64,000 nt of DNA from Pseudomonadota bacterium (GTDB taxonomy: Bacteria; Pseudomonadota; Gammaproteobacteria; Steroidobacterales; Woeseiaceae). The stretch is from the NCBI GenBank assembly GCA_022560695.1, contig JADFSP010000002.1, positions 62,001 through 126,000 of the forward strand, read 5' to 3'. Below are positions 36,024 to 46,331 of the stretch, piece after piece (within the stretch, counting starts at the first letter, position 1; every line of letters starts with the position of its first letter). Made by a program: the position numbers and the translations under genes. The notes below the pieces were generated by a model, which did no database searches, was not told the origin of the DNA, and worked only from the letters and a program-made list of their open reading frames with translations.

Positions 36024-37199
36024 TTACGTCGGATTACGAATCGTGTCGTGGACGTGAATAGCCTGTGTTGCCTCCATGATCAGGGCATAGGCAATTCGAT
36101 CGTATACCTTGAAAATCATAATCGTGCCGGCGTTCTCGTCGGGCAATCTCACGCGGCCGCCGCGGACCTCGTCAGCGACGACCTGGCCCGACTGGAAGAC
36201 AGAAAGCACATCGCCGACCGCAAGCCCGTTGCGGCCGCCCCGATTAATGACGACGACATGGTACTGGCCGATCTGTGTGACACCGCCGATGACGGAAATA
36301 ATACGGCCATCGATTGTGGAGTTCGGCGCCTTGGGGAAAAAATTCAGATTAAGGTCCGTCGACTCCGCTATCAGGCGATCGCCCTTCCTCGCCTCCCGCG
36401 CCGAATCGGTCAGCGCTATCGTGGCCGGGTCACCGATACGGCGCAATGTGCCTTTGCCGACGTAGATTCCCTGATAGCCCACGAGGCGGTGGTCATCGGG
36501 ATCGATCAGCGGATCGCCGATATGAATAATGCTGAAGCGCGTGCCGAGAACCTCATTTTTCAGGCCTCGAACATAAATTTCATTACCGGCTGCGGCCATG
36601 AGAAGACCGCCGCGCGTAGCAACAAGATACGGCAAGCGCTTGGCCTGCTTTCTTTCGAGTACGACGCCCGTCGTCAGGAATGCTGATATCGATTCGTACG
36701 GGATACTCGTAATAGCTTCTGTCAGCGGCGTAATGCGTGCCTGCGGTGTCAGTCTGTACGCCGAACCGCGTACAGTCGTGACACGTTCGGAACCGTCGAT
36801 CGTCACCAGTCCGAGCACATCGCCCGGGTAAATCAGGTGTGGATTTTCGATCTCGGGATTGACGTACCAGATCTCGGGCCAGAACCAGGGGTCATGGAGA
36901 AATGTTGCGGCGATGTCCCAAAGCGTGTCGCCAACCTGGACGACGTACTCATTGGGGTGACCCTCAGCCAGTGGCGACGAGCTGCCGATGCGCTCGACAA
37001 CGGGTCCACCGTAGCTCGCTGTCGCACCGCTGCCGGTCGTTGCCTCGGACGATGACTGCGAAGACGCCCTGACCGGGCCTGCGCTGTAGGGATCGTCGTC
37101 CTTCGAAAACGGATTCAGGGAGCAACTTGCGAGCGTCGCGGCTAGCGCGACAGCAGTAAGGCGTAGACTAAAATTCGAACAGTGTTTGCGAAGGAACAT
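36024..37199 (-). CDS. LysM-domain lipoprotein (dprA neighbour)
   Basis: 391-residue envelope protein. Signal with lipobox: MFLRKHCSNFSLRLTAVAL then AATLASC (lipidated Cys about residue 26). LysM domain at about residues 80-130: EYVVQVGDTLWDIAATFL and NPHLIYPGDVLGL, predicted to bind peptidoglycan. The rest is beta-rich and includes repeated barrel-like segments. LysM proteins at this position, divergent from def, are conserved in many Gammaproteobacteria. Either ATG 37199 or ATG 37217 could start it; the shorter gives a normal signal peptide. Probably tethers the envelope or helps wall remodelling. Confidence 0.88.
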   Translation of the reverse strand: MFLRKHCSNFSLRLTAVALAATLASCSLNPFSKDDDPYSAGPVRASSQSSSEATTGSGATASYGGPVVERIGSSSPLAEGHPNEYVVQVGDTLWDIAATFLHDPWFWPEIWYVNPEIENPHLIYPGDVLGLVTIDGSERVTTVRGSAYRLTPQARITPLTEAITSIPYESISAFLTTGVVLERKQAKRLPYLVATRGGLLMAAAGNEIYVRGLKNEVLGTRFSIIHIGDPLIDPDDHRLVGYQGIYVGKGTLRRIGDPATIALTDSAREARKGDRLIAESTDLNLNFFPKAPNSTIDGRIISVIGGVTQIGQYHVVVINRGGRNGLAVGDVLSVFQSGQVVADEVRGGRVRLPDENAGTIMIFKVYDRIAYALIMEATQAIHVHDTIRNPT

Positions 37200-37398
37200 G
37201 ATGCGCGGGTGCTCCATATAAACGGGTTCAGACCGGTGCTTATCAGGCGTTGCTATAATATGTCGTTCCGGCATTGCCGGGGCTGCTAATTACGTCACAT
37301 TTTCGGCCGTGGGAGTGCTGCGGAAGGCCGACTGACTGGCGGCATTTTGTGACATCTTATTCAATAAAGTCAACCGTTTAGGCGGTTTTCGCAGCTTA

Positions 37399-37427
37399 TT
37401 GACCTGCGAACACGGTAAATTCATTAT
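37399..37427 (+). promoter_or_regulatory. Putative sigma-70 promoter for def-fmt-rsmB
   Basis: TTGACC at 37399-37404 and CATTAT at 37422-37427, 17-bp spacing, 54 bp before the def ATG. Five of six and four of six matches to consensus. It lies in the divergent gap between the LysM gene and def. Confidence 0.55.
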
Positions 37428-37481
37428 GTTGCACCGGGGCTATTGTGCTCCGCTCGCGACTGATTTCATCCCCAGGGAATT

Positions 37482-38000
37482 ATGGCAATACTCTCAATTT
37501 TGGAATTTCCGGATCCACGGCTCAGAAAGACAGCAAGGCGGGTCAGCAAGGTCGACGACGATTTACGCAGGCTGATCGACGATATGTTCGAGACAATGTA
37601 TGCGGCGCCGGGCATCGGTCTGGCCGCGACGCAGGTCAACATCCACAGGCGGCTGTTCATTGCCGATGTATCCGCGGATCAGACTGAACCATACGCCCTC
37701 ATCAACCCGGAAATCCTCGAAAAGGACGGCGTTATCGTGACCGAAGAAGGCTGCCTGTCGGTGCCGGGCTATTACGAAGAGGTAGAGCGGGCCGAACATA
37801 TACGCGTGCGCTTCGAAAATCGCGACGGCGAGCAAGTCGAGATGGAAGCGAAGGGGCTGCTTGCGGTCTGCATCCAGCACGAGGTCGATCATCTCGATGG
37901 CAAGCTGTTCGTCGACTACCTGTCGGAAGCCAGGCGGCAGCAGATCCGCAAACGCCTGATCAGGGATCGCCGCCACCAGTCCACCGCGGATGTGGCATGA
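37482..38000 (+). CDS. def: Peptide deformylase
   Basis: 172-residue Fe/Zn enzyme removing the formyl group from nascent N-terminal methionine. All three family motifs are present: GIGLAATQ (motif 1), EGCLS with the metal Cys (motif 2) and QHEVDHLDG with both metal His and the catalytic Glu (motif 3). Starts [15 protein letters not shown] as in other gammaproteobacterial Def proteins. Pairs with fmt 36 bp downstream, the usual def-fmt-rsmB operon. Confidence 0.97.
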   Translation: MAILSILEFPDPRLRKTARRVSKVDDDLRRLIDDMFETMYAAPGIGLAATQVNIHRRLFIADVSADQTEPYALINPEILEKDGVIVTEEGCLSVPGYYEEVERAEHIRVRFENRDGEQVEMEAKGLLAVCIQHEVDHLDGKLFVDYLSEARRQQIRKRLIRDRRHQSTADVA

Positions 38001-38036
38001 GTTTGCGCTGCGGGTAGCGACAGCAAGCGGGCTCTG

Positions 38037-38969
38037 ATGACGCACCCTAAAGTCCTGTTCGCCGGTACGCCGGATTTTGCGCTCGCGTCGTTGCAGGCGC
38101 TGATCGCGTCGGGTGTCAGACCGGTCGCCGTGTTGACGCAGCCCGACCGTCCGGCGGGTCGCGGCAAGCGCCTGACGCCGAGCCCGGTCAAGCGTCTTGC
38201 CGATGAACTCGGGATCCCTGTGCTGCAACCCGCCCGCCTGGGCGATCCTGCCGTCAGCAGCGAACTCGAAAGTCTTGAGCCGGATCTCATGATCGTCGTT
38301 GCCTATGGTCTGCTTCTGCCGCAGAGCGTGCTCGATATTCCGGCCAGGGGTTGCCTGAACGTTCACGCGTCGGTGTTGCCGCGGTGGCGCGGTGCTGCGC
38401 CGATAGCGGCGGCGATACTCGCCGGCGACGCGCAGACTGGCGTCAGCCTGATGGCGATGACAGCCGGCCTGGACAGCGGCCCGGTTTACGCCAGCGCAAG
38501 GCTGGCCATAGGCGCTCGTGAGACGGCCAGCGAGCTGCACGATCGCCTTGCCGATCTGGGAAGCCAGTTATTGCTCCGGCACCTGGACGCCATTGTCGAT
38601 GGCTCGCTCGTGGCGGTGCCCCAGGATGAATCCTGCTCAACGTACGCGGGCAAGATCAACACTCAAGACGCCGTCATGGACTGGAGTCGCCCAGCGATCG
38701 AATTGCAGCGCCTGGTGCTGGCTTTCAATGCCGTACCCGGCGCCTGGTTCATGCTCGACGATGAGCGCATCAAGTGCTGGGAGGCCGAGGCGATTGCGGG
38801 CGTCAATTGCGGGGCGGGATGGGTCGTTTCGGCCGGTCAGGACGGCATCGTCGTCGCTTGCGGAGAAGGCGCGCTGCGCCTGACGTCGCTGCAGCGGCCG
38901 GGGAAACGACGCGTGGCGGCACGTGAATTCGCGGCACAGATCAATATGCGCGACCGGCGCCTCGGCTGA
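38037..38969 (+). CDS. fmt: Methionyl-tRNA formyltransferase
   Basis: 310-residue enzyme formylating initiator Met-tRNA with 10-formyl-tetrahydrofolate. Signature LNVHASVLPRWRGAAPI with the catalytic Asn and His, and TGVSLMAMTAGLDSGPV with the catalytic Asp; N-terminal VLFAGTPDFALASLQAL is diagnostic. The C-terminal OB-like tRNA-binding domain is present. Length matches E. coli (315). The substrate of the upstream def product depends on this enzyme. rsmB begins 11 bp after its stop. Confidence 0.97.
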   Translation: MTHPKVLFAGTPDFALASLQALIASGVRPVAVLTQPDRPAGRGKRLTPSPVKRLADELGIPVLQPARLGDPAVSSELESLEPDLMIVVAYGLLLPQSVLDIPARGCLNVHASVLPRWRGAAPIAAAILAGDAQTGVSLMAMTAGLDSGPVYASARLAIGARETASELHDRLADLGSQLLLRHLDAIVDGSLVAVPQDESCSTYAGKINTQDAVMDWSRPAIELQRLVLAFNAVPGAWFMLDDERIKCWEAEAIAGVNCGAGWVVSAGQDGIVVACGEGALRLTSLQRPGKRRVAAREFAAQINMRDRRLG

Positions 38970-38980
38970 GGGCCGGCGGC

Positions 38981-40306
38981 ATGGACAGGAAAAAGGGCGC
39001 ACGGCTAAGGGCGGCGGCTGCAGAAGTTGTCGATGCAGTGGTGGCGCGTGGGCGCTCACTCGATGCTGCACTGGCGGCCGGCGAATCGCGCATTGCCGCC
39101 GAGGATCATGCTCTGCTGCGCATGCTCAGCTTTGGCACGCTGAGGCACCATTGGCGGCTGCAGTCGTGGATCGACGTACTCGTCGATCGACCTGTCAGGG
39201 GGCGCGACAGCGTCATTAACGCGCTGCTGGCCGTTGGACTTTTTCAACTTAGCGAGACCCGCATCCCCGATCATGCCGCCGTGTCGCAGACCGTGGAGGC
39301 CGCCCGGCTGCTGCGGCGTCCGAAGCTGGCCGGATTACTGAATGCGGTCTTGCGCCAGTTTGTCCGCGACAACATGGCCGAGACAGAGCTCCGCGGCGAT
39401 GAAGCAATCTTCGATCATCCGCAATGGCTCATCGATGCTTTCGCGCGCGACTGGCCCGACGACTGGAAAGACATTCTGACGGCCAACAATGCCCGTGCTC
39501 CAATGTGGTTGCGGGTCAATTCTCAACACACATCAGCGGCCGAGTATGTCGGGCAACTTGCGGCGCAGGATATCGGCAGCAGCAGCCTGACGGGCCTGCC
39601 CGCGGCGGTGCGACTGCACGAACCGCTGGCTGTCGCTGAGCTGCCCGGATTCGCCGACGGGCATGTCTCTGTGCAGGATGCCGCCGCGCAACTTGCGGCG
39701 CCCTGGTTGCTCGACGGCATTCGCGGGCGGGTGCTCGATGCCTGCGCGGCACCGGGAGGCAAGAGCGGACATTTACTGGAACTCGGCGGCCCGGAGATCA
39801 CTCTGACATGTATCGACAAGGACGAGGCGCGCACGGCGGACTTGTCGTCGAACCTGACTCGACTTGGCCTTGCTGCAACCGTTCGGACAGCCGATGCATC
39901 AAATCCACAGTCGTGGTGGGACGGACAGCCGTTTGCTGCGATTCTGCTCGACGCTCCGTGCTCGGCGAGCGGCGTGATTCGCCGTCATCCGGACATCAAA
40001 TTGCTACGGCGGGAAAGCGATATCGTGGCGCTCGCCCGACAGCAATTTGCGTTGCTTGGCGCATTATGGCCGCTGCTGGCGTCCGGTGGACGCCTGCTGT
40101 ATGTAAGTTGTTCGGTGTTCGCGACCGAAAACGACGCGGTCGTGGGTCGATTTCTAGAGGAGACTGGCGACGCGCGCGTGAATGACGTGTTGCAAAATAA
40201 CAACATCCGCGATTTAATGCAGCGGACGGCGTGTGGATACCAGATTCTGCCAGGTAAGTTCGAACTGGACGGCTTTTACTACGCATGCCTTGAGAAGGTT
40301 AACTGA
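38981..40306 (+). CDS. rsmB: 16S rRNA (cytosine-967-C5)-methyltransferase
   Basis: 441-residue RsmB (Sun/Fmu) enzyme making m5C967 in 16S rRNA. N-terminal NusB-like RNA-binding domain (about 1-140), then the SAM-binding methyltransferase: LDACAAPGGKSGHLLEL, ICIDKDE-like TCIDKDEAR, and the two catalytic Cys in LLDAPCSASGV (nucleophile region) and YVSCSVFATEND. Length fits E. coli (429). Third gene of def-fmt-rsmB; a DUF4390 gene follows 3 bp later. Confidence 0.96.
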   Translation: MDRKKGARLRAAAAEVVDAVVARGRSLDAALAAGESRIAAEDHALLRMLSFGTLRHHWRLQSWIDVLVDRPVRGRDSVINALLAVGLFQLSETRIPDHAAVSQTVEAARLLRRPKLAGLLNAVLRQFVRDNMAETELRGDEAIFDHPQWLIDAFARDWPDDWKDILTANNARAPMWLRVNSQHTSAAEYVGQLAAQDIGSSSLTGLPAAVRLHEPLAVAELPGFADGHVSVQDAAAQLAAPWLLDGIRGRVLDACAAPGGKSGHLLELGGPEITLTCIDKDEARTADLSSNLTRLGLAATVRTADASNPQSWWDGQPFAAILLDAPCSASGVIRRHPDIKLLRRESDIVALARQQFALLGALWPLLASGGRLLYVSCSVFATENDAVVGRFLEETGDARVNDVLQNNNIRDLMQRTACGYQILPGKFELDGFYYACLEKVN

Positions 40307-40309
40307 ACG

Positions 40310-40912
40310 ATGTTGCAAACCATGCTCTGCAACCATGGCCGGAAATTACGTCGCGCAGCCGTCGCGATGCTCGTCGTGGTTGTTGCAGGCGCCGGCTTTG
40401 CCCAGGAACCGATAGAACGAGAGGGTTATTTCGAGGTGCGCTCGGCAACGACGAAACTATTCGCGGGTGTCCACATTCTGGACGCGCGACTGCAACTTGT
40501 CCTGAGCAGTGAGGCGTTGAATGCGCTGAACAGCGGCGTACCGCTGACGATCGAATTGCAGATGCAGGTCATTCGTGTGCGGAGATTTTATATTGATGCA
40601 ATCGACGCGGAGCTCGCGGTCAGATTCGAGCTCGAATACCGCCCCCTGAGTCAGCGATACATAGTTCGCAATCTGAACAGCAGCGATCAGGATTCCTTCG
40701 CAACACTTTACTCGGCATTGAACAGCCTCGGTCGTGTGCAGGGATTTCCGGTCATTGACGAGGCGCTGCTAGACCCCAACAAGGTGTATCGCGTTCGATT
40801 ACGTGCTCTGCTCAACACGCAACAGTATTCGGCGCCACTTCGATTGCTGTTTTTCTGGCGCGATCAGTGGCAACTGAAAAGCGAGTGGTTCGAATGGTTA
40901 CTCGAACGATAA
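40310..40912 (+). CDS. DUF4390 family exported protein
   Basis: 200-residue protein with a Sec signal after a basic N-terminus ([15 protein letters not shown], cleavage near residue 29). The mature part is beta-rich: [27 protein letters not shown] in pieces, [15 protein letters not shown], and [18 protein letters not shown] with FFWRDQW near the end. This matches DUF4390, a family of unknown function that is almost always between rsmB and an ntrYX-type pair. Its 3' end overlaps ntrY by 19 nt, so they are cotranscribed. A role in sensing for NtrY is an attractive guess only. Confidence 0.87.
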   Translation: MLQTMLCNHGRKLRRAAVAMLVVVVAGAGFAQEPIEREGYFEVRSATTKLFAGVHILDARLQLVLSSEALNALNSGVPLTIELQMQVIRVRRFYIDAIDAELAVRFELEYRPLSQRYIVRNLNSSDQDSFATLYSALNSLGRVQGFPVIDEALLDPNKVYRVRLRALLNTQQYSAPLRLLFFWRDQWQLKSEWFEWLLER

Positions 40913-43125
40913 AAAGAGCGTTCTCCGCATTCCTTGCCGGTACCGGCGTGTTGCTCGTGATTGTCGCCCTGATCCTGCTCAGCGTCACTGCACAAAACTC
41001 GGAGGAATTTGACCGTCTGCATAACATGATTCTCGCGGTCAACGTGGCCGGCGTAGTCGTTCTGTTCATACTGCTCGTAGGAAACCTGGCGCGCCTGGTG
41101 CGTGAGTACCGCGAGCATGTGCCGGGAACGAGGCTCAAGGCACGCATCATGGGCATGTTCGTCGGCCTGGCCGTGCTGCCGCTGCTCGTCGTGTTCTATT
41201 TCTCCATTCAGTTCATCAATCGGGGCATCGATACATGGTTTAACGTCGAGGTTGAGGAGGGTCTCGAGAGTGCACTCAAACTGAGTCGCGCCGCGCTTGA
41301 ACTGCAAATGCGCGGGCACTTGTACGCGACGCAAAATGCCGCCAGACGCCTGGCAAGGGTCAGCGATCAACAGGTGGTTTTCGAACTCAGCATGCTGCGG
41401 CGTGAAAGTGGTGCGAGCGAAATGACGCTGTATAGCAACAACAACCATATTGTTGCAAGCAGTTCCGACAGTTCGTCTGCGAGCTTGCCGAGGCATCTCA
41501 GCGACGAAGTCATACTGCAACTGCAGCAGGGTCGGCCGTTCGTGAGCCTCGATCCTCTCGATACAGGCAGCTTCGAAATTCGCACTGCGGTGCCCTTCAC
41601 CATCCCGGGCCGAACCGAGCCGATCGGCGTCGTGCAGGCGCACTTTCCGGTGACCGCGCGCATTGGGCGCATGGCCAACAGCGTTGACAAGTCCTATCGG
41701 GAATATCAGCAGCTTGTCTTCCTGCGCGAGCCGTTGAAGAGTACGTTTACGCTGACCTTGACAGTTGTGCTGTTGCTCAGCCTGCTTGCGGCGATCTATG
41801 GCGCATTCGTGTTGTCGCGCAGACTCGTGGCGCCCATACAGGATCTGGTCGCAGGTACACGCGCTGTTGCGGAGGGCAACTTCGATACGCTCCTGCCGAC
41901 GCCGACCCGGGATGAAATCGGTTTCCTGATCAACTCATTCAACGACATGACGCAGCGACTGGCTACGGCTCGCCGCGAGGCCAGTCTGAATCAGGCACTC
42001 GTCGAGGCGGAACGAACCAACCTTGAAGTCATACTGGCGAGGCTGTCGACAGGCGTCGTCGCGCTTGACGCCGACCTTCGAATTCGCACGGCCAATCAGG
42101 CCTCCGGGGCCATTTTGAACGTGGACCTCGAAAATCGCATCGGTGAGTTTCTGCCCGATGTCGCGCGCGGCGAGCCGTTGCTCGAACAGTTTGTTGATGT
42201 TGCCCAGGTGCACCTCAATGCGGGCGAAACCGAATGGCGCGAACAAATCGTGCTTCGCGGTGAAGTCGGGCGCCGCGTTCTTACATGTGCCTGCACTACG
42301 TTACCCGGCGACGAGAACCGGCCAGCCGGTTATGTCGTCGTATTTGACGACATCACGGCATTGTTGCAGGCACAGCGCGATGCGGCGTGGGGTGAAGTTG
42401 CCAGACGACTCGCGCATGAAATCAAAAACCCGTTGACACCGATTCAACTGTCGGCTGAACGCCTCCGGCGCAAGTACCTGGCGTCGATGTCTAAGGACGA
42501 GGCGCAACTTCTGGACCGGGCGACGCACACGATCGTGCAGCAGGTCGAGGCGATGAAGGAAATGGTCAACGCGTTTAGCGACTATGCTCGCGCACCCGAC
42601 ATGGACTTCGACTTCTTCGATATCGACAAGCTCGTGCACGAGGTTGTGGACTTGTATCGTGCACAGGATAGTGGCATTGAAATCGTAGTGACGACGGATC
42701 CCTCGATGCCGAATATCGAAGCGGACATCGGTCGCGTGCGGCAGATGCTGCACAATCTCCTGCGCAATGCGGTCGAAGCTCTGGAAAACGTCAAGGACGG
42801 GCGTATCGACGTTCATGCGAGCGCAGCGGAAATTGATGGCATAGATGTCGTACAGATCAAAGTCGAGGACAACGGTCCGGGCTTCAACACGGATTCAGTC
42901 AGCCAGGTCTTCGATCCGTATGTAACGACGAAACCGAAAGGTACGGGTCTTGGCCTTGCGATTGTGAAGAAACTGGTCGAGGAACATGTTGGCACCATCC
43001 GGGCCGATAACCGCAAGCAAGGCGGGGCAATCATCAGCATTCGCTTGCCTGTCAACGATGCAGCTCGCGCGGCGATGATTGCCAGGGCACCGGGGCTGGC
43101 CGAAAAGAGGAGAGAGAGAGCATGA
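40894..43125 (+). CDS. ntrY: NtrY-type sensor histidine kinase
   Basis: 743-residue membrane histidine kinase. Helices near the N-terminus (about 12-36 and 45-70), an extracytoplasmic region between helices at about 90 and 290, HAMP (about 310-365), PAS (about 375-490), HisKA with the phospho-His in [13 protein letters not shown], and HATPase with [18 protein letters not shown] and [12 protein letters not shown]. This is the NtrY layout seen next to DUF4390. Suggested signals in other species include nitrogen or redox state; not visible here. Starts: ATG 40894 chosen; GTG 40867 and 40885 are alternatives. The ATGA overlap with ntrX couples the pair. Confidence 0.9.
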   Translation: MVTRTIKRAFSAFLAGTGVLLVIVALILLSVTAQNSEEFDRLHNMILAVNVAGVVVLFILLVGNLARLVREYREHVPGTRLKARIMGMFVGLAVLPLLVVFYFSIQFINRGIDTWFNVEVEEGLESALKLSRAALELQMRGHLYATQNAARRLARVSDQQVVFELSMLRRESGASEMTLYSNNNHIVASSSDSSSASLPRHLSDEVILQLQQGRPFVSLDPLDTGSFEIRTAVPFTIPGRTEPIGVVQAHFPVTARIGRMANSVDKSYREYQQLVFLREPLKSTFTLTLTVVLLLSLLAAIYGAFVLSRRLVAPIQDLVAGTRAVAEGNFDTLLPTPTRDEIGFLINSFNDMTQRLATARREASLNQALVEAERTNLEVILARLSTGVVALDADLRIRTANQASGAILNVDLENRIGEFLPDVARGEPLLEQFVDVAQVHLNAGETEWREQIVLRGEVGRRVLTCACTTLPGDENRPAGYVVVFDDITALLQAQRDAAWGEVARRLAHEIKNPLTPIQLSAERLRRKYLASMSKDEAQLLDRATHTIVQQVEAMKEMVNAFSDYARAPDMDFDFFDIDKLVHEVVDLYRAQDSGIEIVVTTDPSMPNIEADIGRVRQMLHNLLRNAVEALENVKDGRIDVHASAAEIDGIDVVQIKVEDNGPGFNTDSVSQVFDPYVTTKPKGTGLGLAIVKKLVEEHVGTIRADNRKQGGAIISIRLPVNDAARAAMIARAPGLAEKRRERA

Positions 43126-44489
43126 GTAACTCTGCTGTGCTCGTGGTCGACGATGAAGCCGACATTCGCGCACTGATTCAGGAAATCCTGTCGGAAGAGG
43201 GCTATGGCGTCACCGTCGCGGCGAACGCCGAAGATGCCCGCAATGCGCGAGGCGCGCAGAAGTTCGACCTGATCTTGCTCGACATCTGGATGCCCGATAC
43301 GGACGGCATAACGCTACTGCGGGAGTGGTCCGATAGCGGCGATCTGAACTGTCCGGTCGTCGTCATGTCCGGACATGGCACCGTGGACACGGCTGTTGAG
43401 GCCACCCGTCTGGGTGCCTACGACTTCGTTGAGAAACCGTTGTCGCTCGCCAAGTTGTTGCGCACGGTCGAGGGCGCGCTCGACTCGGCCGGCAAGCAAT
43501 CGACCAAAGCCCGCAGCATGTTGCCGTCACTGCTGACACCCGTTGGGCGCAGTCAGTTGATGCAGGCACTTCGCGAGAAGGTGCAGCAATATGCGCGCCA
43601 CGATGCGTCGGTTCTTTTCAGCGGCGAACCCGGTACCGGGCGCAGCGCCTTCGCGCGCTACATGCATGCGTTGAGCCGGCGTAGCGATGAGCCGCTGATC
43701 AGCGTGACCGGAGCATCCCTGACTGACAGCAATGTCGAAGAACAACTGCTGGGGAGCGAACAGGACGGGGAGGTCCACATGGGCGCGTTCGAGAAAGCGG
43801 GTCGCGGCACACTGCTCATCGACGAACTGGCCGACCTCAACGACGCTGCGCAGAAAATTCTCCTGGGCGTACTCGAAGATGGGATATTCACGCGCATTGG
43901 CGGCAGAGATCCGGTCAAACTCGAAGCCCGTATCGTTGCTACTGTCAGTGCAGACCAAGAGACCAGGGTCGAGAGGGGCGAGCTGCGCCGTGATCTTCTT
44001 GCACATCTGAATGTCCTCGGTCTCAAGGTGCCGCCGCTGCGTGAGTACGCGGAGGATATTCCCGAGTTGCTGACGTACTACGTCGATAAATTTGTCGACT
44101 CGGATGGACTTACTTTCCGGCGCTTCACGGTTGCGGCCCAGAATCGATTGCGAAATTATCCATGGCCCGACAATGTCCGGGAACTCAAGAACCTGGTCAG
44201 ACGCCTGCTGCTTACAGGGACAGACGAGGACATTTCGCTTGAGGAAGTCGAGACAGAAATCAAAGGGAGCACGCCGACAGACGCGCCGCTGATAAAGCAG
44301 GACCTGCTTGCTCTGCCGCTCAGAGAGGCGCGCGAACAGTTCGAACGCGCCTACCTGCGACAGCAACTGGCGTTATGCGACGGCAAGGTCAGTCAATTGG
44401 CGAAACGCGTCGGCATGGAACGCACGCATCTCTACCGCAAGCTGCGATCGCTGGGCGTCGACTTCAAGTCGGTCTCGGCCGAGGATTGA
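43122..44489 (+). CDS. ntrX: NtrX-type response regulator with degenerate AAA+ domain
   Basis: 455-residue regulator with receiver domain (phospho-Asp54 in LLDIWMPD), sigma-54-type AAA+ domain (about 140-370) and Fis-type helix-turn-helix (about 415-450, [20 protein letters not shown]). Unusual: the Walker A Lys is Arg (GEPGTGRS, Arg174, codon 43641-43643); the GAFTGA loop that contacts sigma-54 is replaced by HMGAFEKAG (220-227); the ATN sensor reads ATVSAD. Walker B (LLIDEL) and RRDL remain. It therefore probably cannot activate sigma-54 in the standard way and may act as an ordinary DNA-binding repressor or activator. Partner kinase is the coupled ntrY. Confidence 0.9.
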   Translation: MSNSAVLVVDDEADIRALIQEILSEEGYGVTVAANAEDARNARGAQKFDLILLDIWMPDTDGITLLREWSDSGDLNCPVVVMSGHGTVDTAVEATRLGAYDFVEKPLSLAKLLRTVEGALDSAGKQSTKARSMLPSLLTPVGRSQLMQALREKVQQYARHDASVLFSGEPGTGRSAFARYMHALSRRSDEPLISVTGASLTDSNVEEQLLGSEQDGEVHMGAFEKAGRGTLLIDELADLNDAAQKILLGVLEDGIFTRIGGRDPVKLEARIVATVSADQETRVERGELRRDLLAHLNVLGLKVPPLREYAEDIPELLTYYVDKFVDSDGLTFRRFTVAAQNRLRNYPWPDNVRELKNLVRRLLLTGTDEDISLEEVETEIKGSTPTDAPLIKQDLLALPLREAREQFERAYLRQQLALCDGKVSQLAKRVGMERTHLYRKLRSLGVDFKSVSAED

Positions 44490-44499
44490 TAAGCAGTAT

Positions 44500-44582
44500 G
44501 AGCCAGATGCCGGTATGTACCGGCTCACTGCGGTCCTGATGGACCGCTTTATGTTTGGCCGACACATACCGGCATCTGGCTC
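44500..44582. repeat. 83-bp nested inverted repeat between convergent genes
   Basis: Perfect 19-bp outer arms (GAGCCAGATGCCGGTATGT at 44500-44518, its complement at 44564-44582) enclose a second hairpin GCGGTCC/GGACCGC (44530-44536 and 44541-44547) followed by TTTA. It fills the gap between ntrX and capA and includes the first base of the capA stop. Possibly a bidirectional terminator; size and perfection suggest a repeat element. Confidence 0.75.
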
Positions 44583-45751
44583 TAGCGGGCGTCGTAGGTG
44601 GGTGCTGCGACTCGGGATCTCTCTGTCGGCGCCAGGTGGCCGTCGGAATGGAAGCGGATTCCGGGCTGGCCGAAGTCGTCGATGCTCAGGCTTCGAATGA
44701 GATTTAATGCACGATGTTTGTCATCGATTGATGGCCCGTCCGGCCGGGCCTGCACCGTCGAGATGATCTGACCTTCCACGAACTTGCCATCACCGTCGAG
44801 CGTCGCGATCAACAGCGGCGCAATGCCCTTGATGCCGGCAACGCTGATGCCGTAATACGTCGCAAAATTTCCCAGGCTGTAGGCAATCAGCCGATGCTTG
44901 TAGCGCTCCATCGCACGCACCACATGGGGGCCGTGGCCAATGACAAGATCAGCGCCGGCATCAACGACCATGCGTGCGAATCGAACGACGTCACCACGTG
45001 GTTCGTGGAGATATTCTTCTTCGGCAAACGGCAGGTGCATGACATCCTGACCTTCGGCCCCGCCATGAAAAGATACAATGACAATATCGTGTGACGCAGC
45101 GTAGTCACTGACCGTGTCACTCGTGAGTTCGTAGTCGAGCATCATGTTGGAATTTTTCGTGACCGCGAACGCGAGCACGGCGATCTGCAGACCGTTGACT
45201 TCGAAACTCGCGAAATCGCCCTGCCGTCCGGAGTGATGCATGCCCGTGCGCCGCAACGCATCCATCGTCGATGTCCGGCCGTCTTCGCCAAAATCTCGTG
45301 CGTGGTTGTTCGCGAGACTCAGGACGTCGAAACCAGCGGCACGATACAGATGTGCATACCGGGTCGGTGATCGAAACAGGTAGCAGGCCTTCGGATTACT
45401 GCACTTTTTCGCGGGCTCGCCGCCATCGACGAGTACGCCCTCGAGGTTGCCGAACGCGATGTCGGCCGCCCAGATCCAGGGCGCCACCTGTGCCAGGAAC
45501 GCGATGCCATCGTCGTCCGGTAAGTGGTTCTGCGGATAGTCGGTGCCTATCATCATGTCGCCGACGGCCGCGACGCTTAATCGCAGCGTGCTCTTGTCCA
45601 CTTCGGCCGCTGCGAGCTGCGCACCGGTAACAGCATCGGCACCCGGCGCAGGGGTGTCCGGCAGTGCTGCGTGCCTTTCCGGAGGGGCGGCAGTGCAAGC
45701 CGCCATGCACAGCAGCACAACGCCGAGCGAACTGCGGTGCGCGTCAATCAC
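44582..45751 (-). CDS. CapA-family lipoprotein (metallophosphoesterase-like)
   Basis: 389-residue protein resembling PGA-capsule protein CapA. Signal and lipobox near the N-terminus (SSLGVVLLCMAAC). Metallophosphoesterase-type motifs: AVGDMMIG, FGNLEGVLVD, SLANNHARDFG, VSFHGGAEG and IGHGPHVV, supplying Asp, Asn and His ligands. In Bacillus CapA takes part in poly-gamma-glutamate synthesis; no capB/capC neighbours exist here, so that role is not implied. Start GTG 45751 lies in the last codons of the SPOR gene (8-nt overlap). Confidence 0.83.
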   Translation of the reverse strand: MIDAHRSSLGVVLLCMAACTAAPPERHAALPDTPAPGADAVTGAQLAAAEVDKSTLRLSVAAVGDMMIGTDYPQNHLPDDDGIAFLAQVAPWIWAADIAFGNLEGVLVDGGEPAKKCSNPKACYLFRSPTRYAHLYRAAGFDVLSLANNHARDFGEDGRTSTMDALRRTGMHHSGRQGDFASFEVNGLQIAVLAFAVTKNSNMMLDYELTSDTVSDYAASHDIVIVSFHGGAEGQDVMHLPFAEEEYLHEPRGDVVRFARMVVDAGADLVIGHGPHVVRAMERYKHRLIAYSLGNFATYYGISVAGIKGIAPLLIATLDGDGKFVEGQIISTVQARPDGPSIDDKHRALNLIRSLSIDDFGQPGIRFHSDGHLAPTERSRVAAPTYDAR

Positions 45752-46331
45752 CGAGGCGGATGCGCAAAACGTCGATGCGGGCCGCCCGCAGACGGCTCCT
45801 GAGGATGTTCAGTTCGCGGAGATCATCGATCGGTCCGATACGCACGCGATGATAGGTCTTGTCGTCGATCGTGACGCGCTGAATATTGGACTCGATACCT
45901 TGCAATGCAAGTTCGGCGCGACGCCGATCGGCATCGGCATAGGATGTAAAAGAGCCAGCCTGCAGTACATAAATACCGGGATCGACAACCGCCCGCGGCT
46001 CGACGTCTGCTGCAACATCGGGCTCCTGTTCGGGAATGATGACCTCGAAATTCGGCAGCATCTCGTAGAAATCGAAGCGGCTCTTTTTCGGTGTCTCCAT
46101 TTCAGCAGTACTTTCTACCTCGCCGTTGTTGTCGACAGCGAGGTTGTCTGCCGCGTCCTTTTGCGCGAAAGTCGGACTGCCGTCGGGATGGCGATCCTTG
46201 ACATAAATAGCGAATGCAACCGACAGTCCGATCGAGAGTCCGAACAGCATCCACAGCCATCCGGGATAGTCCTGTTTTCTCGTGCGCGATACGCTGCGTT
46301 TGCGAGTTCGCCGTTTCCTTTGCGCTGCCAT
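45744..46331 (-). CDS. SPOR-domain protein
   Basis: 195-residue bitopic inner-membrane protein: basic N-terminus (MAAQRKRRTRKRSVSRTRK), one membrane helix at about 28-46 (LWMLFGLSIGLSVAFAIYV), a variable linker, and a C-terminal SPOR domain (about 118-192; GIYVLQAGSFTSYADADRRRA, then YHRVRIGPID). SPOR domains bind denuded septal glycan, so a role in division like FtsN or DedD is likely. The basic start and the argS neighbour match the FtsN-like position in Gammaproteobacteria. ATG 46331 overlaps the argS stop by 1 nt (TAATG). Confidence 0.88.
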   Translation of the reverse strand: MAAQRKRRTRKRSVSRTRKQDYPGWLWMLFGLSIGLSVAFAIYVKDRHPDGSPTFAQKDAADNLAVDNNGEVESTAEMETPKKSRFDFYEMLPNFEVIIPEQEPDVAADVEPRAVVDPGIYVLQAGSFTSYADADRRRAELALQGIESNIQRVTIDDKTYHRVRIGPIDDLRELNILRSRLRAARIDVLRIRLGD

